Assembly (NCBI GenBank): GCA_002730735.1
Contig: PCAU01000001.1
Location: forward strand, 296,361 to 360,360
Origin: Acidobacteriota bacterium
Lineage (GTDB): Bacteria; Acidobacteriota; Vicinamibacteria; Vicinamibacterales; UBA823
DNA length: 64,000 bases
Direction of reading: 5' to 3'
This document shows positions 24,693 through 33,410 of this stretch, in pieces (within the stretch, counting starts at the first letter, position 1; each line of letters starts with the position of its first letter). The notes under the pieces are model-generated. The model made no database searches, was not told the DNA's origin, and saw only the letters and a list, made by a program, of their open reading frames with translations. Position numbers and translations under genes: made by a program.

Positions 24693-26084
24693 TTACCGCG
24701 CGCTGGCACGAGCAATTTTTCGAGTAATTCGGTCCCCTATCCAGTGCGGGTCCCACCATTCGATCGGTGTGACCGGGTGGCCGTGCAGCAGCGTCGTGAA
24801 GTGCAAATGGTCGCCGCCGGCTAGGCCGGTTCTCCCGCTACGGCCAATTTCCTGCCCCTGTTGAACAGCATCTCCGACCTGGACACCGATGGATGAGAGA
24901 TGGGCGTAGAGGGACTGGAGTCCCATGCCATGGTCGATCACCACGCAATTGCCATAGATACCTAGGAAGTCAGCATGGACAACGATACCGTGGTTTGACG
25001 CCAGAATTGCTACATTGGCGGTGGCAGCAAGGTCAAATCCAAGGTGCACTTGTTGATCGATCGCCTGACCGTTGTACAGGTAGGTCCGGTGATCGGCAAA
25101 GCTTGATTCAACCTGAGAGTTACCGAGTTGGCGAAACGAACCCTGCCACAATAAGCGCGGCTGAGTTTGTTTTGCGAGCGCCAGTAGGTAGGTTGCATTT
25201 TCTTGCCGGAGGTCGGCGTTAATGCGGCTGTACTGGGCAACTAGGTCATCCTTCGGTATACCTTCGAGTAACACCCGCGCAGCATCCGATTGCTCAGCAA
25301 TTGCTGGAACGACACGCTGTATGAAATTGTTTCCCACCGTGATTTGACGCCGGCGGAAGACCTTCGGGAACGTCCGGCGATTGAAGTCGGCCCGCACTTC
25401 GTTACCCGCTGGGTCACGAGCGAAGAGCTGCATCGGTGCATTCAACTCTTGGTCGTGTAAAAGGGCAAAGAACGCGACACGCATCGCCTCGTTCGCCCCT
25501 GTAATACCTGCTCCGGCAGCGGGGAACCCCGGATAAATTTGATTGTCCACAATAACGCCAGACTCGACGTCGTTTGGAGTCACCCGGTACACGATCATCT
25601 CAGTGCCACCGTGGTTTACATAATGCTGAGTTGATAGCACGGTCAGCCGTGGGGGTTCGAATCGTAGTTCAAGTGAATGGGTTCTCGAGGTCGAGGCTTG
25701 GCGAAGACCGTAGAGCACCGGACGGACTGCGGTCACTATGAGGTGTGCCGGTCCTTCAGTTGCCCCTGGAAGGTCGTTCAGGTCGAAGGTTCGCACGATG
25801 CGAATTCGCTCGTGAGTTTCTTGCTCGACCCTGGCTTCGCGTGGAGCCGCGAGTGAGAAGAGTGAGATCCGCGTGTCACCTTGCTCGAGAACAGCATCAA
25901 CTCCGGCAATTGTCCCTCCGGGAGTCTCAACCGAAAAGTCGAGCACGCTGGTCCGCCCGACATAGCGCTCCGGATTATTGACCTCGACCGTGGGACCGAG
26001 AGCCCGTCCGGCCCAACGATACGCTCCAACCACGGAGAAAGCCGCGAGTACGATCACTAGCAGCACTTTTGAGAATAGTGACAT
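24693..26084 (-). CDS. Membrane-anchored M23 (LytM-type) peptidase
   Basis: 463 residues. One N-terminal transmembrane helix (VLLVIVLAAFSVVGAYRWA) anchors a long periplasmic part of about 280 residues with beta-rich Ig-like segments, then a LytM/M23 domain: HLGFDLA with the first zinc ligands, NCVVIDHGMGLQSLYAHLSS and GGDHLHF with the HxH pair. Such proteins cleave peptidoglycan crossbridges or regulate amidases. All zinc ligands appear intact, so it is probably active. ATG 26084 immediately precedes the anchor; 26162 is an alternative. The gene faces the tRNA-Glu gene divergently. Confidence 0.85.
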   Translation of the reverse strand: MSLFSKVLLVIVLAAFSVVGAYRWAGRALGPTVEVNNPERYVGRTSVLDFSVETPGGTIAGVDAVLEQGDTRISLFSLAAPREARVEQETHERIRIVRTFDLNDLPGATEGPAHLIVTAVRPVLYGLRQASTSRTHSLELRFEPPRLTVLSTQHYVNHGGTEMIVYRVTPNDVESGVIVDNQIYPGFPAAGAGITGANEAMRVAFFALLHDQELNAPMQLFARDPAGNEVRADFNRRTFPKVFRRRQITVGNNFIQRVVPAIAEQSDAARVLLEGIPKDDLVAQYSRINADLRQENATYLLALAKQTQPRLLWQGSFRQLGNSQVESSFADHRTYLYNGQAIDQQVHLGFDLAATANVAILASNHGIVVHADFLGIYGNCVVIDHGMGLQSLYAHLSSIGVQVGDAVQQGQEIGRSGRTGLAGGDHLHFTTLLHGHPVTPIEWWDPHWIGDRITRKIARASAR

Positions 26085-26266
26085 TGGTTGTTTCCTCCCA
26101 TCCCGTTCGTGGTCGCGAATCCCTCGACCTTTGGTATCGGACTTGGGGAGCATAGAGTTCAACGCAAATCACCTGTCTCCCCTGAAATTTGATGCTGGTT
26201 CGACACATCGGTTCATTGACCCACTTGCTCGCCAGTTGCTAGAATCCAAAGTTTCGGTCGGCCCGT

Positions 26267-26341
26267 GGCGGTATCGTCTAGGGGTCAGGATGCGTGGTTC
26301 TCAGCCACGAGACCGGGGTTCGAATCCCCGTACCGCTACCA
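26267..26341 (+). tRNA. tRNA-Glu (CUC anticodon)
   Basis: A complete cloverleaf: acceptor GGCGGTA/TACCGCT (one G-U pair at the end), D arm with TCTAGGGGTCAGGA, anticodon stem CGTGG/CCACG with loop TTCTCAG giving anticodon CTC, T arm CCGGGGTTCGAATCCCCG, discriminator A and an encoded CCA at 26339-26341. D-arm and T-arm consensus residues are all present. The next gene starts 17 bp later, so it may be cotranscribed. Confidence 0.93.
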
Positions 26342-26358
26342 AGCTATGGTTTTCTAAT

Positions 26359-27321
26359 ATGCGAGCGCTCGTCCTAACCGCGCTTATCGTCGGTCTTCCC
26401 ATTTCTCACCTTGACACCGTTTTGGAGCGGGGCGAGATTCTCATTGGCACGACCGGCGATTATCGCCCTTTTACTTATCAGCGCCCTGATGGGACATTTG
26501 AGGGTTTTGATATCGACGCTGCGCGCCGACTTGGTGCGGATCTGGGAGTCAAGGTGCGTTTCGTTTCCACGAGTTGGCCCCAACTCGTGGAGGGGCTTCG
26601 CGCAGGACGCTACGACATCGCAATGTCTGGGATTACACGTAATCTCGAGCGCCAGAAAATCGTCTCGCTGTCGGACCCCTATCTCTCGATCGGAAAGTGT
26701 CTTCTTATTCGAAGAGCAGACCGTGCGCGTTTCACGGACCTTAGGGCCATCGATCGCCTCGGTGTTCGTATCGGTGTTAATCCTGGTGGAACAAACGAGA
26801 GTTTCGTGAGAGAACGTATCAACACGGCTGACGTTGTCGTTATTGAGGACAATCTCTCCATCCCCGATGCCGTTGCTGAAGGACGAGTCGACGTGATGCT
26901 GACTGACAACGTCGAAGCCGTGCTAGTCGCGAACGAGGACCCGCGTCTCTTCGCCGTCCAGCCAAGCTCTCCGTTGAGTCGTGACGAACTCAGTTACATG
27001 CTCCCGCGAGATGCCCCCGCTTTCTTGAACTGGGTAAACCTGTGGGTTCACCGTATGGCGCTCAACGGCGAGTTCGAACGCCTCCGAGAGAAGTGGATCG
27101 ACGGTGTTTCTGCTTCTCCGGGAAAGCGTAGCGAGAACTCTTCAGAGGGTGCGGGCCTACGCCTTCTGGAACCTTTGGGCAACATCAGCCGTCCCGCGGT
27201 GGGTCGTCTCTTCGCCCGAGATGAATCGTGGAGCGTAATTGAAAGCTGGTTTCAAGGATGGGATTCGTTGTTTGTTAAACGAACTCGGTCCTTGGGCGTG
27301 AGTTCAGCTGAATCGTTTTAA
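26359..27321 (+). CDS. PheC-like periplasmic cyclohexadienyl dehydratase / binding protein
   Basis: 320 residues of the family 3 solute-binding fold. The blocks ILIGTTGDYRPFTY, FEGFDIDAARRLGADLG, VSTSWPQLVEGL and DIAMSGITRNLERQ match PheC, the periplasmic enzyme that dehydrates prephenate or arogenate, better than amino-acid ABC binding proteins. A short hydrophobic N-terminus (LVLTALIVGLPI) may be a signal peptide, but no clean cleavage site is seen. About 60 C-terminal residues (from SPGKRSENS) extend past the usual end of PheC and look like a separate tail with two aromatic-rich segments. Role in phenylalanine synthesis is inferred; a binding protein remains possible as no ABC permease is near. 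Confidence 0.7.
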   Translation: MRALVLTALIVGLPISHLDTVLERGEILIGTTGDYRPFTYQRPDGTFEGFDIDAARRLGADLGVKVRFVSTSWPQLVEGLRAGRYDIAMSGITRNLERQKIVSLSDPYLSIGKCLLIRRADRARFTDLRAIDRLGVRIGVNPGGTNESFVRERINTADVVVIEDNLSIPDAVAEGRVDVMLTDNVEAVLVANEDPRLFAVQPSSPLSRDELSYMLPRDAPAFLNWVNLWVHRMALNGEFERLREKWIDGVSASPGKRSENSSEGAGLRLLEPLGNISRPAVGRLFARDESWSVIESWFQGWDSLFVKRTRSLGVSSAESF

Positions 27322-27337
27322 GATTAAGGAGCCCTTC

Positions 27338-28603
27338 TTGAAACATCCATTCGTGCTGGTGCTGTGTCTGATAGCAGCCACCTCCTCCGTAAGCTTCGCC
27401 CAAATCTACGATCTCGGCGGTATGTATACCTACCACTACAGAGATGGTCGGTACTCCGACTGGGGTGATTTCAGCCTGCACGGTTCTCGGATTGCTATTG
27501 CGGAAATTAACGAATCCGGCATGTTGGGGGACGCACTCATTCGCATGACGGACGAGAACACGATCGACTACCACTGCTGGCCAGAGAACGCGGCGCTTAT
27601 GGCGGAGACACTCATGAAGAAGGGCATTCTTGTGCTCACCGGAGCGGATTGCAGTGGGCCTGCCGTCGACATTGCCCGCGTCGCTGAGAAGTACAAAATC
27701 CCAGTTGTCTCGAATGGCTCCAACGCGTCCATGCTGTCGTCAGTCGAGGAGTTTCCTTATTTCGTACGCGTGGTCAGTCCGAGTGAACAGTATGAAGGTT
27801 ATTTGATTAATGTTGCTGAGCACTTTGGTGTCGAAGAGATTGCGTATTTTTATACGACGGATGCATGGGGTCTCGGAGCCAGAGACGTCATTCACGAATC
27901 TACACTGCAACGGAATATCAATATCGTGCAGGAATACAGTTATCCGCGAGACACGTCCTACGACGAGATCAGGTTGTATATGACCAAGGTTAAACAGGCC
28001 GGCATTAGGCATATTGTGAATACGAGTCCAACGCCGGACACAGTGAGGATATTTCGTGCGCTCCATGAGCTTGAGATGAATGAGCCGGGCTATTCGTTCT
28101 ATGCCGCCGAGATGGTTTCGGCGGATGAGGCTCCCGAGGCGGTTGCGGGCAGCCTCGGCTATTTCGCGCCCATGGTCGAGCTCATGCCATCACCGAAGTT
28201 GTCACAATTCCGGGACGCGCTTGAAAAACGATTAGGCAGGCCTGTCGACCCGAGTTCAAAAGCCTTTTTCTATGGAGCCTTAAGCTACGACCACATGTTG
28301 GCGGTGGGCTACGCCATTCGTGATATTCAAGAGGCGGGTGAGCGTGTGACCAGCCAGAACATGTTGGCATATCTCAGAAGAATGGATTTTGATGGAGCGA
28401 CGGGTCATGTCGCGCTAGTGCCGGGCACCAACGATCGGGCGAACATGCCGATTCAGATCGTCAACAGTCATGGTTACAAAGATGATGGCAACACCGTGGA
28501 CTTCGTGTCTGTTGGCACCGTGGATCCCGTAAGCGGTCGACTGGTATTGAACGAAGACGCTATACTGTGGCCTGGCAGTGTTACGAGCCCACCTAACCAA
28601 TAA
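27338..28603 (+). CDS. Orphan ABC-type substrate-binding protein (branched-chain amino acid type)
   Basis: 421 residues. A signal peptide (FVLVLCLIAATSSVSFAQ) precedes a type I periplasmic binding fold of the Peripla_BP_6 (LivJ) group, with GSRIAIAEINESG near the start and the ligand-pocket stretches SNGSNASML and YTTDAWGLGA. Start is TTG, supported by AAGGAG 6 nt upstream. It follows the PheC-like gene by 16 bp, so the two are likely cotranscribed. No permease or ATPase genes accompany it. In this window with many amino-acid related genes, an amino acid, amide or other small ligand is plausible. Confidence 0.85.
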   Translation: MKHPFVLVLCLIAATSSVSFAQIYDLGGMYTYHYRDGRYSDWGDFSLHGSRIAIAEINESGMLGDALIRMTDENTIDYHCWPENAALMAETLMKKGILVLTGADCSGPAVDIARVAEKYKIPVVSNGSNASMLSSVEEFPYFVRVVSPSEQYEGYLINVAEHFGVEEIAYFYTTDAWGLGARDVIHESTLQRNINIVQEYSYPRDTSYDEIRLYMTKVKQAGIRHIVNTSPTPDTVRIFRALHELEMNEPGYSFYAAEMVSADEAPEAVAGSLGYFAPMVELMPSPKLSQFRDALEKRLGRPVDPSSKAFFYGALSYDHMLAVGYAIRDIQEAGERVTSQNMLAYLRRMDFDGATGHVALVPGTNDRANMPIQIVNSHGYKDDGNTVDFVSVGTVDPVSGRLVLNEDAILWPGSVTSPPNQ

Positions 28604-28659
28604 CGAGGGAAGCGAAAAAGAGGAACGCGCGCGTTCATCAACTATAGGAAGATTCTAGG

Positions 28660-29628
28660 ATGGTGTTAAAGAGAATCGCGAAGCTTACGTTCTTGGCAAC
28701 GGTAGTTTTGAGCTTGGCTTGTGGGTCCCCAGCGCCGAAAAGTTCGCCGATGGAGATCTCGGAGTTGGTAAACCAGATGCGTGACATGGCTTGGGCCGAA
28801 GAGGTTGATGCGGCGCAGACGCTTCTACAGCAGCAACGTGGGCACCATGACCAGACATCACCTGAGTGGCTGGTCGCGGCATCCTGGCTCGGTCGCGGCG
28901 CGAGTTTTGCCCAGCGCTGGGATGTAGCCGAGCAATATGCGCGTGAGGCGTACGATGGTAGCTCTGCACTTCTCAACGATCGAGAAGTGGACTTGGAACG
29001 GCAACTTCCAACTGCACTGGGTGCTGGAATTGAAGTGCTCGGACGCGTTCAAGATGCGCGTGGTGACCGAAGCGGAGCGGTGGAGTTCTTACGTGCGCAA
29101 CATGAGACTTATATGGGAACCTCAATTGAGACCCGTCTTCAGAAGAACATCTTGCTTCTTAGTCTGGAAGGACTGCCTTTCCCGGTGATTGATGTCGAGC
29201 ATTACCTCGGTGAACGAGTGTTGTCGCCTGATAGCTTGAAGGGAAAGGTTGTTGTGGCATATTTCTGGGCCCACTGGTGTCCGGACTGCAAACAGCAATT
29301 GCCGATCTTGGATCAGTTGTACGAGCAATACGGTGAGCGCGATCTCGCTATCATCGGCCCGACGCAACTGTATGGCTATATAGCCCGTGGACAAAACGCT
29401 ACGCCGGCGGAAGAACTCGAGTATTTGCGAGGCGCCTATCAGGAGCAATTTCCGGTCCCGGAATGGATGAGTGTGCCCGTGAGTCAGCAGAGCTTTCTCG
29501 ACTTTGGCGTCAGCACAACGCCGACACTAGTCATCATCGACCGTGAAGGGGTCGTTGAGCTATACAACCCGGGGACACTTTCGTACGAGGAGCTATCGGC
29601 ACAGGTAGAGCGCCTGCTAGCCACGTAG
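28660..29628 (+). CDS. TlpA/ResA-like thioredoxin lipoprotein
   Basis: 322 residues. A lipoprotein signal (FLATVVLSLAC) anchors the protein to the outer face of a membrane. An N-terminal helical part (about 30-165) with TPR-like pairs is followed by a thioredoxin domain: AHWCPDCKQQL with the CPDC redox pair near residues 207-210, and the cis-Pro loop TTPTLVII. Such proteins reduce or isomerise periplasmic disulfides, often for cytochrome or copper-protein maturation. It lies 56 bp after the binding protein gene. Confidence 0.85.
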   Translation: MVLKRIAKLTFLATVVLSLACGSPAPKSSPMEISELVNQMRDMAWAEEVDAAQTLLQQQRGHHDQTSPEWLVAASWLGRGASFAQRWDVAEQYAREAYDGSSALLNDREVDLERQLPTALGAGIEVLGRVQDARGDRSGAVEFLRAQHETYMGTSIETRLQKNILLLSLEGLPFPVIDVEHYLGERVLSPDSLKGKVVVAYFWAHWCPDCKQQLPILDQLYEQYGERDLAIIGPTQLYGYIARGQNATPAEELEYLRGAYQEQFPVPEWMSVPVSQQSFLDFGVSTTPTLVIIDREGVVELYNPGTLSYEELSAQVERLLAT

Positions 29629-29849
29629 CTGCTGCTCATTTAGACCGGTCGATTGGCCGAGGGTCCACTGGCTCTATTGCTCTGTCTTCACTACGGCGGT
29701 TTTCATCAGGTAGTAGTGACGGCAAAGGCTCTCGGTATTTGTGCTGAAGTTTCCGTCTGTCCGGAAGCGCTGGTTCTGACAGGGGAGTCTGCTAGATGGA
29801 CAAGGCTGGATACGGTTGAGATGATGTTCTGGGAATTTTAGGGGGGACT

Positions 29850-30968
29850 ATGCCTAATCGAGATCGCCTGAGAGGAATACTGGTTGGTGCTGCATCGGCG
29901 CTTGTGATGATTGGCTTGGTGGCCTGTGGCCAGCCGGAGGCTCCGACGGCGGAGGTCGAACCGGAGCCAACGGTAATTGAGCCGATTAATGAGCTACCTA
30001 ATCCCTATACCACAGAGGATGGATGGGTGATGCTGCCAGACGCGCGTGAGTGGGGTTCAACGGCTGGGGTCGACATCGATCCCGATGGGGAACACATCTG
30101 GGCAATTGATCGCTGTGGTTCGAATTCCTGTGCTACCTCCGATCTAGATCCGATCCTCAAGATCGACCCTACAGGGAACGTGGTCGCTAGCTTCGGCGGA
30201 GGGCTGATGCTCTTTCCGCACGGCATTCATGTCGACCCAGTGGGTAACGTGTGGATTAGCGATGCGCGAGGGCCTGACGGGGAGGACCCAAGCCAAGCCG
30301 GCAAGGGCCACGTGGTCATCAAATTCAGTCCGGAAGGTGAAGTTCTGCTGACGCTGGGTGAGGGCGGAGTGGCTGGTGATGGCACGGGTGCTGCGCTGAA
30401 CACACCGTGCGACGTGGCCGTTGGTCCGGATGGTAGCGTTTATGTTGGTGATGGCCACGAGGGGCAGAACACGGATGACCCGAACACCGTGGCTCGCATA
30501 GCAAAATTCTCGGCTGATGGAGAGTTCATTGCCTCTTGGGGGCGGTGGGGTTCCGAGCCGGGCGAACTTAAAACACCCCACGCGCTAGCGTTTGACTCGC
30601 TGGGCCGTCTTGTTGTTGCCGACCGTGGGAATAACCGGTTGCAGATTTTCGATGAAGAGGGCAATGCTGTTGAGGAGTTCAATCAATTCAGCCGGCCGAG
30701 CGACGTACATTTCGGCCCTGATGGGATGGTCTACGTAGCTGACTCTGAGTCCGCGTTCGACGAGGTGCGGAATCCAGGTTGGACCCCGGGTATTAGAGTC
30801 GGTAGCTTAGAAGACGGCTCGGTCAGCTATTTCATCGACGGAGCAATCGAAGGCCACGACAGGTACTCCGATGGATCGAACCCTGAGGGGGTGGCTGTGG
30901 ATGCTGCGGGTAATGTGTATGGTGCTGTAGTGTCCGGTGGCGGCGCGATGGTGCGGTCCAGTAGATAG
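29850..30968 (+). CDS. NHL-repeat lipoprotein (peptidyl-alpha-hydroxyglycine lyase-like)
   Basis: 372 residues. The lipobox LVAC is followed by a Glu/Pro/Val linker, then a six-bladed NHL beta-propeller: repeated motifs such as PHGIHVDPVGNVWISD, PCDVAVGPDGSVYVGDG, PHALAFDSLGRLVVAD and PEGVAVDAAGNVYGA. PHGIHVD and a Cys near the Ca/Zn loop (ALNTPCDVAVG) resemble the lyase half of peptide-amidating enzymes, but the metal-ligand pattern would have to be checked. A GGGGG ribosome site sits before the ATG. The 220 bp upstream of it hold no supported gene. Confidence 0.8.
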   Translation: MPNRDRLRGILVGAASALVMIGLVACGQPEAPTAEVEPEPTVIEPINELPNPYTTEDGWVMLPDAREWGSTAGVDIDPDGEHIWAIDRCGSNSCATSDLDPILKIDPTGNVVASFGGGLMLFPHGIHVDPVGNVWISDARGPDGEDPSQAGKGHVVIKFSPEGEVLLTLGEGGVAGDGTGAALNTPCDVAVGPDGSVYVGDGHEGQNTDDPNTVARIAKFSADGEFIASWGRWGSEPGELKTPHALAFDSLGRLVVADRGNNRLQIFDEEGNAVEEFNQFSRPSDVHFGPDGMVYVADSESAFDEVRNPGWTPGIRVGSLEDGSVSYFIDGAIEGHDRYSDGSNPEGVAVDAAGNVYGAVVSGGGAMVRSSR

Positions 30969-31335
30969 TAGTGCGGAACGAAAATCGTGGCTGTCTCCGA
31001 GGTCGGCTGGTCGCGTAACCCAGGAAAACGGGATGGCGCAATCGTCTTCGATGTGATTTGGTTCAATTGTGGGCGCGTTTCTCGAGAGGAAAACACTATC
31101 GCGGCTCGTAACCGTGAACGATCTCTATGCGTTTGATCCGAATGCCAAGGTGTCGATCGAACCGTTCATCGACGTCATGGGACGCCACTTTAAGCAGCCG
31201 AAGGAAGGTCTCGGATGGGATAACAGTCCGTCGTCTCACATGTGGCGAACGATGATCATGCCCGACCGGCGGCTGTAAACGTCAATCATCGCGAAGTTCC
31301 GTTCGAACTGTGGAGTAAGCACGAAAAGGGTTGCT
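30969..31335. other. Intergenic region apart from a 69-codon reading frame
   Basis: Most of this stretch has no gene I can support; the reading frame at 31069-31278 is listed separately. I see no terminator hairpin and no promoter box in it. Confidence 0.4.
31069..31278 (+). CDS. Small protein of unknown function or gene remnant
   Basis: 69 residues from GTG. I do not recognise it. The composition is protein-like rather than random: after a basic start it reads NDLYAFDPNAKVSIEPF, then IDVMGRHFKQPKEGL, a block GWDNSPSS, and ends in MWRTMIMPDRRL. It could be the C-terminus of a decayed larger gene, since an in-frame TGA lies shortly upstream at 31054. A GTG at 31114 is an alternative start. 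No ribosome site is obvious. It is convergent with the ornithine-cyclodeaminase-family gene. Confidence 0.35.
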   Translation: MGAFLERKTLSRLVTVNDLYAFDPNAKVSIEPFIDVMGRHFKQPKEGLGWDNSPSSHMWRTMIMPDRRL

Positions 31336-32337
31336 CTACAACTTTATGACCGTTCCCCGTCCTTGTTCGACGGCACGGGTGTAGGCGAGGTGGGCTGTGG
31401 CGACGTCCTCGACGGCCATGCCTAGTGACTTGAAAATGGTCACTTCTCCGGGGTGGGTCCGACCCTGATTCTGTCCGCTTACGACCTCGCCAATCTCGGC
31501 CACAAGGTGGTTCTCACTAAAGAATCCGTCTGCAATTCCTTGAACGATATCGCCGGACTCAGCGAGAGCTCCGATTCTGGAATCAACGATAACCCGTGCA
31601 CGCGCGACCAGTCGTGGGTCCATCTCCCGCTGATGAGGGATTGGAGCGCCAATGGAGGTTACGTGGGCACCGTCCGCCACCCAGTCGTTTTCGACGACAG
31701 ACTCGGTAGACGACGTGGCAAGAACGATTAAGGTTGCGCCACGAATCGCTTCTTCAGCGGAGGATGTTGCCGCAAGCGGGACGTCCGTGGATGTAGACAT
31801 CGTGTTCACGAATCGCCGGCGGTGGCTTTCGGTCGGACTCCAAACCCGTACGTCTCTAACGGAGAGCGCGTGGACGAACGCGTCGAGATGACTCCGTGCC
31901 TGCACCCCGGATCCGACGATTGCCAGCTTGTGTCCGTCGGTTGGAACTTCGAGATGCTGCGCGGCCATTGCCGAGGCAGCCGCAGTCCGCGCCTCAGTGA
32001 TGTAGGTTCCGTCTAGCACGGCCAGAAGTGCACCGGTCTCAGGGTTGAGCAGCACGACGGTGGCGAGGTGTGAGGGAAGGCCGTGCAGGTGATTGTGCTC
32101 GAAGATCGTGACCAGTTTGGTGCCCACCGCAGCTGGGTTCGAGAGGGCCGCTGGCATCACGCCGCAATAGGCCTTGTCAGGACCGATGCTAAATACGTTG
32201 CGGAGCGGTTGTTCAACCTTGCCCTGCGAGAATTGGGCCAAGGTCCGCTCCATTAGTGGCACCAGGTCGGGGATTGTGACAAGGGCGCGGACGTCAGAAC
32301 TATTGAGAATTAGTGGCATCGGTGCGAGTAGTGTCAT
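31336..32337 (-). CDS. Ornithine cyclodeaminase / mu-crystallin family dehydrogenase
   Basis: 333 residues. Rossmann NAD(P)-binding motif LAIVGSGVQARSHLDA (about 135-150), preceded by the family block DGTYITEARTAAASAMA, with the substrate side residues near the N-terminus (MPLILNSSDVRALV). The family includes ornithine cyclodeaminase, alanine dehydrogenase and delta1-pyrroline-2-carboxylate reductase. The last reaction is the usual partner of proline-racemase-family dehydratases in hydroxyproline use, and such a gene is divergent here with 57 bp between the starts, so pyrroline-2-carboxylate reductase is the most likely role. Start 32337 fits the family N-terminus. Confidence 0.85.
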   Translation of the reverse strand: MTLLAPMPLILNSSDVRALVTIPDLVPLMERTLAQFSQGKVEQPLRNVFSIGPDKAYCGVMPAALSNPAAVGTKLVTIFEHNHLHGLPSHLATVVLLNPETGALLAVLDGTYITEARTAAASAMAAQHLEVPTDGHKLAIVGSGVQARSHLDAFVHALSVRDVRVWSPTESHRRRFVNTMSTSTDVPLAATSSAEEAIRGATLIVLATSSTESVVENDWVADGAHVTSIGAPIPHQREMDPRLVARARVIVDSRIGALAESGDIVQGIADGFFSENHLVAEIGEVVSGQNQGRTHPGEVTIFKSLGMAVEDVATAHLAYTRAVEQGRGTVIKL

Positions 32338-32346
32338 GTGGGAGCT

Positions 32347-32352
32347 TATAAT
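32347..32352 (+). promoter_or_regulatory. TATAAT box in the divergent 32.3-kb promoter region
   Basis: A perfect -10 hexamer 42 nt before the ATG of the proline racemase-family gene, giving a leader of about 35 nt. No matching -35 is seen. The divergent OCD gene begins 10 bp away on the other strand. Confidence 0.4.
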
Positions 32353-32394
32353 CGTCTTACTGCTAGCCGCAACCGAAGCCACTTTAATAGCGAG

Positions 32395-33402
32395 ATGATC
32401 CATCGCCTCCGTACGATCGACGCCCACGCCGCAGGTGAGCCACTGCGTTTAATCGTCGAAGGATATCCGAGCCCTGTTGGTCGGACGATGCTTGAGAAGC
32501 GATCCTGGGTTATGGAACATCATGACGCGCTCCGACGTGCACTCATGTTCGAGCCCCGTGGGCACCTCGACATGTACGGCGCCGTACTTACCGAACCGGT
32601 AACCTCCGGCTCACATGCTGGTGTTCTCTTCATGCACAACGAGGGTTACAGCACGATGTGCGGCCACGGTATTCTAGCCGTTGTTACGATCGCGCTTGAA
32701 CGTGGGCTCCTGCACTTACCTGACAGCAAAACAGAGGTTGTGCTCGACTCACCGGCTGGGCCTATCCGGGCGCGTGCGGCCGTGACTGAACGTGACGGCG
32801 TTCCGCGCGTTGAGCGGGTCACGTTCGTCAACGTGCCATCGTTTGTCTTACACCCAGGGTTGACTGTAAAGCTTGGAAACCGCGAAGTGCCCGTCGATGT
32901 TGCTTTCGGTGGCGCTTTCTATGCCATCGTGGATGCCGAGGCGGCCGGTCTAAGAATCGGTGCTGGTGACTTAGGCTCGTTGCGGGACGTTGGCATGTTA
33001 ATTAAGCGCTCAGTTGAATCCCAGGCGGTCATTGTGCATCCGGTCGATGAAGGATTAACGGGAATTTATGGGACGATCTTCACCGGTATGGCGGACGCTC
33101 CAGGGGCTGACTTGCGTAATGTGACGGTCTTTGCCGACGCCCAAGTTGATCGTTCGCCTTGCGGCAGTGGCACCTGCGCCGTGATGGCGGTGCTTGACGC
33201 CATGCAACTACTTGCGGCCGACCGACCCTTCACGCACGAGAGTCTCCTCGGCACGCAATTCCAGGGCCGAATCGTGGGGCGTTCACAGGTCGGTGACCAT
33301 TCTGCCATCGTGCCTGAGATCGAAGGCGAAGCTTGGATCACGGGTGAGCATACCTTCCTAATCGACGACGAAGACCCGCTAAGAGAGGGCTTTCTTCTCT
33401 GA
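32395..33402 (+). CDS. Proline racemase-family epimerase (Cys/Cys type)
   Basis: 335 residues of the DapF-like fold. Both catalytic positions are cysteine: C89 in TMCGHG and C256 in DRSPCGSGT. Proline racemases and 4-hydroxyproline 2-epimerases use two cysteines, while trans-3-hydroxyproline dehydratases have Ser/Thr at one site, so a two-base racemisation of proline or hydroxyproline is favoured. The N-terminus IDAHAAGEPLRLI and FEPRGHLDMYGA are family blocks. The AOR gene follows after 8 bp. With the divergent OCD-family gene it suggests hydroxyproline or D-proline use. Confidence 0.88.
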   Translation: MIHRLRTIDAHAAGEPLRLIVEGYPSPVGRTMLEKRSWVMEHHDALRRALMFEPRGHLDMYGAVLTEPVTSGSHAGVLFMHNEGYSTMCGHGILAVVTIALERGLLHLPDSKTEVVLDSPAGPIRARAAVTERDGVPRVERVTFVNVPSFVLHPGLTVKLGNREVPVDVAFGGAFYAIVDAEAAGLRIGAGDLGSLRDVGMLIKRSVESQAVIVHPVDEGLTGIYGTIFTGMADAPGADLRNVTVFADAQVDRSPCGSGTCAVMAVLDAMQLLAADRPFTHESLLGTQFQGRIVGRSQVGDHSAIVPEIEGEAWITGEHTFLIDDEDPLREGFLL

Positions 33403-33410
33403 TTTCGCTC

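Noticed and set aside
25978..26358. N-terminal extension that runs through the tRNA-Glu gene into the PheC-like frame
   Set aside because: It covers a functional tRNA and has no family similarity; the ATG at 26359 is the sensible start.
29653..29841. 62-codon frame between the TlpA-like and NHL genes
   Set aside because: No ribosome site, no family sense and atypical codon pattern; left as intergenic.
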